10,137 bases of DNA from Spirogloea muscicola (lineage: Eukaryota; Streptophyta; Zygnematophyceae; Spirogloeales; Spirogloeaceae), in NCBI GenBank assembly GCA_009602725.1, contig WELB01000409.1, positions 6,808 to 16,944 on the forward strand. The letters are read 5' to 3'. The notes under the pieces were generated by a model that was not told where the DNA came from, did not search any database, and saw nothing but the letters and a program-made list of their open reading frames with translations. Positions 7,441 to 10,137 of this stretch are shown in pieces. How positions within the stretch are numbered: the first letter of the stretch is position 1; every line of letters starts with the position of its first letter. Position numbers and translations under genes: made by a program.

Positions 7441-8017
7441 AAGTCTCGATGCGCATGCAAGGGAGGGAGGCAAGCCGAGAGAGCCAGTGTGGCCCAAAGA
7501 GAACAAGGTCGAAGCAAGGGGCTACACAGAGTGAAGCCCTCGGCTGATTGGGGCTGAGGTGATGGGGCGAAAGCGTGCCGGACATTGATGGAGAAGCAGC
7601 TCAGCTCATACAGAGGAGGCTAGGGCTGGGGAAAGCCAGCCCACAAAAGAAGAACGAGGTCAAAGAGAGACGCTAGTAGAGGGCGATGGCTGTGGAGGCC
7701 AGCCGAATGATATTAAACATGAAAAGATTTCGAAGGCGCCAGAGAGAGCGCTGAGCGCATTATGACAAGAGACAGCTCTTTCAATGCAAGGCAATGGCTG
7801 TGAGAGGTCAGCTCAAAGGAAAGTGCAATGTCCGAAAGGGCCGGAAGGTGCAATCAGCACAAAGTGATTCTCCTTGGGTTCAAAAGAGCCGTCGGCATAC
7901 ATGTGGAGACCATTGAGGGTGCCTGCTCAGTGAACACCTGGTCAGCAGCTGCAGGTCGGAAAGAGTGGGGGCAGGAAACCAGAGTGACTTGCAAAAGAGT
8001 GTGGCCCTTTCAGAGAA
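7441..8017. other. Purine-rich region with few recognisable pieces
   Basis: About 580 bp without a credible gene. It contains a minus-oriented hairpin B at 7621-7650 (GGGCTGG...CCAGCCC then ACAAAAGAAG). It also has loosely repeated GCGATGGCTGTGGAGGCCAG / CAATGGCTGTGAGAGGTCAG words at 7684 and 7792. An open frame at 7828-8145 runs into module A-like sequence and has no recognisable domain. Confidence 0.5.
7621..7650 (-). repeat. Repeat module B hairpin, copy 5
   Basis: A 7-bp stem GGGCTGG/CCAGCCC with loop GGAAAG, followed by an A-rich stretch as in the copies at 6121, 8754 and 9884. Confidence 0.75.
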
Positions 8018-8018
8018 A

Positions 8019-8055
8019 AGAGAAGGCGCGCGGTGCGCTTGAATCGGGTGGTCCA
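8019..8055 (-). repeat. Repeat module A, partial copy
   Basis: It has the core AGAAGGCGCGCGGTGCGCTT and a short extension, then diverges. It lies just downstream (minus sense) of the element fragment at 8549-8118, the same order as at 9308-9181. Confidence 0.6.
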
Positions 8056-8117
8056 CTTAAGCTATTTCACCGGTTTAAACAAAAGCTAGTGGAAAATCGG
8101 GGGCTACCTAGCTCGAA

Positions 8118-8549
8118 GCCCACCGGTGAGCAAGAACGAATATGACAGGCTAACTTGGAGAGCCTGAGCACCGTCACGGAAGCCGGTGGTCAGACTTGGA
8201 ATGCGCCCAGCATGCTGATGAATAGCCAGAGCTTGAAAGCGCTGCAAGCTAAGCAAGAGCCGCATTCTGTGACATGCATTGTTGCCTGCAGATTCTAGTG
8301 TGCCCCGAGCTCCCCTTTCTACTGCGACGACACGCGTCAACCAGCCGTGCCAGATGCTGGATGATGGAGGACCATATCATTCCATAGCCACCGTGCATAT
8401 TCATAGCGCACGGATAGTACTAGTCTCCTCGGTTGTGGTCCTTCTCCTTCTTGCCCTCCGCAGACTTTGCCGCGCCAGGCACAGTTGACGTGTGTAATCC
8501 AGCTTTCAATGCGTCTGTAAGTACATGGGTACAGTACGTCAGGAGCAGA
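8118..8549 (-). pseudogene. Element reading-frame C-terminal region, copy 4 (decayed)
   Basis: This is a degenerate copy of the block at 9311-9750 in the same orientation, about 1.2 kb away. Shared words in order include CAGGAGCAGA, GGAGGACCAT, CCAGATGCTGGA, GCCGCATTCT and GACAGGCTA/GACAAGCTA. In the frame over 8340-8104 it reads CHRMRLLLSLQRF, IHQHAGRIPSL and LSYSFLLTGG, where the intact copies have LTRGY and stop. The upstream nuclease-like part is broken by indels. It is clearly non-functional. Confidence 0.7.
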
Positions 8550-8614
8550 GAGAAGGCGCGCGGTGCGTTTGAGATACAATGGTGGCCAATTCAATCCAAT
8601 GTATCGTCCAGGCA
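8549..8614 (-). repeat. Repeat module A, 3'-shortened copy
   Basis: Plus-strand words GAGAAGGCGCGCGGTGCG, GGTGGCCAATTCAATCC and GTATCGTCCAGGCAAAAGAA. It joins directly to the element fragment 8118-8549. The last words recur at 8925-8957 (ATGTATCGTCCGGGCAAAAG). Confidence 0.75.
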
Positions 8615-8640
8615 AAAGAAGGCGGGAGAAAGAGGAAGAA

Positions 8641-8716
8641 AAATTGTGTGTAAATTAAGAGATGGAGGGCCATGTGTGGCCAAGTACAAAGGCAAGCACA
8701 TTAACAATTGTATAAG
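8641..8716 (-). repeat. Repeat module C, copy 2
   Basis: Reverse complement of the copy at 5707-5790. It contains TTAAGAGATGG, GGCCATGTGTGGCC and GTACAAAGGCAAGCACATT. Confidence 0.8.
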
Positions 8717-8736
8717 AAAGGAAGAAAGGGAAAAGG

Positions 8737-8818
8737 GCTCGCCCATTGAGGATAGGGCCTGGAAAAGCCAGCCCTAGAAAGAATGAACATAGTACGAGAA
8801 GGCCAGGGGAAGCGCTAA
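8737..8818 (-). repeat. Repeat module B with extended flank, copy 6
   Basis: GCTCGCCCATTGAGG, then the hairpin GGGCCTGGAAAAGCCAGCCC, then ACATAGTACGAGAAGGCCAG. The whole arrangement including the flank recurs at 9865-9940, so the repeat unit here is about 80 bp. Confidence 0.8.
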
Positions 8819-8865
8819 GAAACACAAGCTTTGTTTTATCAAGAAACAAAGCAGCTACGAAGCAC

Positions 8866-8905
8866 TCAGTAACCCCTGCTAAGCAGCCAGAGAAGCTGGG
8901 TGTAG
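8866..8905 (-). pseudogene. Element reading-frame tail, short remnant (LLSRGY-stop)
   Basis: On the minus strand AGCTTCTCTGGCTGCTTAGC continues into a stop, giving LLSRGY (stop at 8868-8866). The following bases GTGCTTCGTAGCTGCTTTGT match those after the stop of copy 3 at 7204. Only the last dozen codons are recognisable. Confidence 0.6.
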
Positions 8906-8924
8906 GATTTACGGTTTAGGGTTC

Positions 8925-8990
8925 ATGTATCGTCCGGGCAAAAGAAGGCGGGAGAAAGGCTATCCTCAGTGGGCGAGCACTTTCTTCTTT
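8925..8990 (+). repeat. Fused partial modules A and B
   Basis: ATGTATCGTCCGGGCAAAAG and AAGGCGGGAGAAAGG match 8599-8633. They are joined to CTATCCTCAGTGGGCGAGCA and CTTTCTT, the end of module B in the opposite orientation to its neighbours. A rearranged junction. Confidence 0.6.
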
Positions 8991-9094
8991 TCAAGCAGCG
9001 GCGATGGCTGTGATTGGACAGCCCAGGAGAAAAGATTGGATGCTGCTCGAAGGGGCCAGAGAAGCGGTCAAGCACACTTCAACTCGAGTGGCCA

Positions 9095-9175
9095 CTGGGT
9101 GCTCAGCATACCCAGGCAGCCCGCCGGTCAGAGAAGCTAAACTCCGGGGTAGCGGGGTGCGTTGGCTGTACAGCC
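9095..9175 (-). pseudogene. Element reading-frame tail, degenerate remnant
   Basis: On the minus strand GGAGTTTAGCTTCTCTGACC and GGGCTGCCTGGGTATGCTGAG correspond loosely to the LSRGY ending of copy 3, with SLASLTGGLPGY in one frame. It follows module A at 9181-9276, again in the order A then tail. Confidence 0.4.
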
Positions 9176-9180
9176 AGAGG

Positions 9181-9276
9181 AGAAGGCGCGCGGGGCGCAT
9201 GACATGAAATGGAGGCCAATTCAAGCCGATACATTGTTCAGGCAGAGTCTAGGGCAAGCTAAACAGGGCTACATGC
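9181..9276 (-). repeat. Repeat module A, copy 4
   Basis: Nearly the same as the copy at 6783-6874 (GAGGCCAATTCAAGCCGA, ACATTGTTCAGGCAGAGTCT, AAACAGGGCTA). It lies about 30 bp downstream of the LTRGY stop at 9308, which supports its place in a 3' untranslated region. Confidence 0.85.
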
Positions 9277-9307
9277 GGAAAACGAAACTAAGGTGCCTTA
9301 GGTGACA

Positions 9308-9750
9308 TCAGTACCCACGGGTGAGCACAAACAAATCCGACAAGCTAGCTTGGGGAGCTGGAGCGCCACCACGAAAGCTGGAGGCCTGACTTAAAGCGCG
9401 CCCCCTGCACGTTGATAAAGAGCCAATGCTTGCAGCGCTGCAAACTAAGTGAGAGCCGCATTCTATGATATGCAACTAAGACCTGCGGAATGCTGGAGTG
9501 GCCCAAGCTGCCCCCCCGACTTGGACGACGCGCATCAACCAGCCGGGCCAGATGCTGGATCAGGGAGGACCATTTTACGCCGTAGCCTCCGTAGGTGTCC
9601 ATGGCACACGGATGAAGATGGTTCCCTCCGGGATGGTCCTGGTAGTGCCGCTCCTTCTTGCGCTCCGCGCTGGACGTGGCCCAGCCAGACACGATTAACG
9701 TGGGTGCGCCAGCCTTGTACGCGTCGATCAGTACCACGTCCAGGAGCAGA
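9308..9750 (-). pseudogene. Element reading-frame C-terminal region, copy 5 (best preserved)
   Basis: On the minus strand the frame reads LLLDVVLIDAYKAGAPT, SSAERKKERHYQDH, HPCAMDTYGGYGVKW, LIQHLARLVDARR and HRMRLSLSLQR. After a shift near 9365 it continues QASLSDLFVLTRGY with stop at 9310-9308. The pattern D, then AExK about 25 residues later, then PxAxxTxG is like a PD-(D/E)XK nuclease fold and the C-terminal region of algal reverse-transcriptase elements; that is from memory and unproven here. The D/E/K residues are present, but the frame lacks its N-terminus and is shifted near the end. The open frame continues upstream to 9923 only by passing through another tail fragment and module B. 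Confidence 0.65.
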
Positions 9751-9764
9751 CGAGGCCCACAGCC

Positions 9765-9845
9765 AGAGGGTGCAGCCCAAGCGCGACCGGCACGCAGATG
9801 CAACGCGCGTGCCACTGACGGCGGCAGCGAGACTGAGGGGGCGCC
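9765..9845 (-). pseudogene. Element reading-frame tail fragment abutting copy 5
   Basis: The minus strand reads VARALHLRAGRAWAAPSGCG, matching MARALHLRAGRALAAASGSG of copy 3. Copy 5 then begins, which restarts the frame at an earlier point of the element. This is a head-to-tail junction between two truncated copies. Confidence 0.65.
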
Positions 9846-9864
9846 TAAGGTGTGAGGAGAAAGT

Positions 9865-9940
9865 GCTCGCCCATTGAGGGTAGGGGCTGGAAAAGCCAGC
9901 CCAAAAAAGAGCGAACGTAGCACGAGAAGGGGGCCAGGGA
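9865..9940 (-). repeat. Repeat module B with extended flank, copy 7
   Basis: GCTCGCCCATTGAGGG, hairpin GGGCTGG-AAAAG-CCAGCCC (9884-9902), A-rich run, then GTAGCACGAGAAGG. It corresponds to 8737-8818. Confidence 0.85.
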
Positions 9941-9955
9941 GATCGTGTATTAGAA

Positions 9956-10012
9956 CGAAATGTAGGCCAAATGGCCAGGTACAAAGGCAAGCACATCTAA
10001 AAAGCTACATAA
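9956..10012 (-). repeat. Repeat module C, copy 3
   Basis: AATGTAGGCCAAATGGCC, then GTACAAAGGCAAGCACAT. It lies 20 bp downstream (minus sense) of the LTRGY stop at 10033, the same spacing as copy 1 after the stop at 5687. Confidence 0.8.
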
Positions 10013-10032
10013 CCTACAGCAGATTGACCCGC

Positions 10033-10137
10033 TCAATAACCACGGGTCAAAACATAAAGGTCACTACTCGATGCATGAATACTAGATGCCAGGAACGGAG
10101 CCCTTCTGCCACCTACTAGAGCTCGCCCAGCTTTCTG
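10033..10137 (-). pseudogene. Element reading-frame tail, copy 6, cut by the window edge
   Basis: The minus strand enters the window at QKAGRALVGG and ends SSSDLYVLTRGY with stop at 10035-10033, with no internal stop in the visible part. It is the closest partner of copy 1 (QKAGRALAAG ... ASDLYVLTRGY). The upstream part lies beyond the window, so this may belong to a longer and less damaged copy. Confidence 0.7.

Larger units (their letters stand above)
5278..10137. mobile_element. Cluster of retroelement-like 3'-end fragments
   Basis: The whole stretch is composed mostly of diverged copies of a few shared modules: a reading-frame tail ending L-(T/S)-R-G-Y-stop, and non-coding modules A, B (hairpin) and C downstream of it. 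Plus-oriented pieces dominate 5278-7420 and minus-oriented pieces dominate 7620-10137. There are exceptions: module A at 6783-6874 and module B at 6121-6152 are minus, and a half B at 8961-8990 is plus. No reverse transcriptase, transposase, terminal repeat or poly(A) tail is visible. I infer decayed 5'-truncated insertions of a non-LTR-type element, several inserted into or beside earlier copies. Other kinds of element cannot be excluded. Confidence 0.65.

Noticed and set aside
7870-7890. GGGTTCAAAAG stretch considered as a tRNA T-arm
   Set aside because: No matching acceptor or anticodon arms around it.
7828-8145. 105-codon plus-strand frame
   Set aside because: It crosses into the module A core and antisense element sequence, with no domain and no related copy of the frame.
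9449-9877. 142-codon plus-strand frame
   Set aside because: Antisense to the better-supported minus-strand element fragment at 9308-9750.
5278-10137. Spaced repeats considered as a CRISPR-like array
   Set aside because: Copies differ in length, orientation and spacing, carry coding remnants, and the genes are spliced eukaryotic genes.

Overview
This is nuclear DNA of a eukaryote, most likely a green alga (chlorophyte or trebouxiophyte type). The evidence is two spliced protein genes with short introns (about 100-330 bp), very GC-rich 5' exons, and a protein that joins EGF-like modules to a GT47 exostosin domain, a combination common in green algae. The taxon is an inference from gene architecture, because no species-specific marker is present.

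Layout. (1) Positions 1-4239, plus strand: a 14-exon gene, cut at its 5' end by the window edge. It encodes at least 708 residues of an EGF/exostosin-family glycosyltransferase. Every junction keeps the reading frame and restores family motifs. One intron (924-1165) uses a GC-AG boundary. (2) Positions 4240-4626: convergent 3' flanks. (3) Positions 4627-5196, minus strand: a small two-exon gene for an 80-residue HIG1-domain (Rcf1/HIGD-type) mitochondrial membrane protein. It is easy to miss because its exons are short and longer spurious frames overlap it. (4) Positions 5278-10137: about 4.9 kb with no intact gene, made of diverged and rearranged pieces of one repeat family in both orientations.

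The repeat cluster. At least seven copies of the end of one reading frame can be recognised by a terminal L-(T/S)-R-G-Y-stop signature or a decayed version of it. Two longer copies extend upstream into a region ending in a TYGGYG/THGAL-type motif; the best also has D...AExK residues. This resembles the C-terminal nuclease-like region of algal reverse-transcriptase elements, an assignment made from memory and not from a search. Downstream of the stop lie three shared non-coding modules, called A, B and C here. B contains a GGCTGG/CCAGCC hairpin and occurs at least seven times. A roughly 430-bp block occurs twice in direct orientation (8118-8549 and 9311-9750). No reverse transcriptase domain is visible, so these are 3'-end fragments of an element whose body lies elsewhere.

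The two genes have no evident functional link: one acts in the secretory pathway and the other in mitochondria. The repeat cluster begins only about 80 bp upstream of the HIG1 start codon, so element-derived sequence may form part of that gene's promoter or leader.
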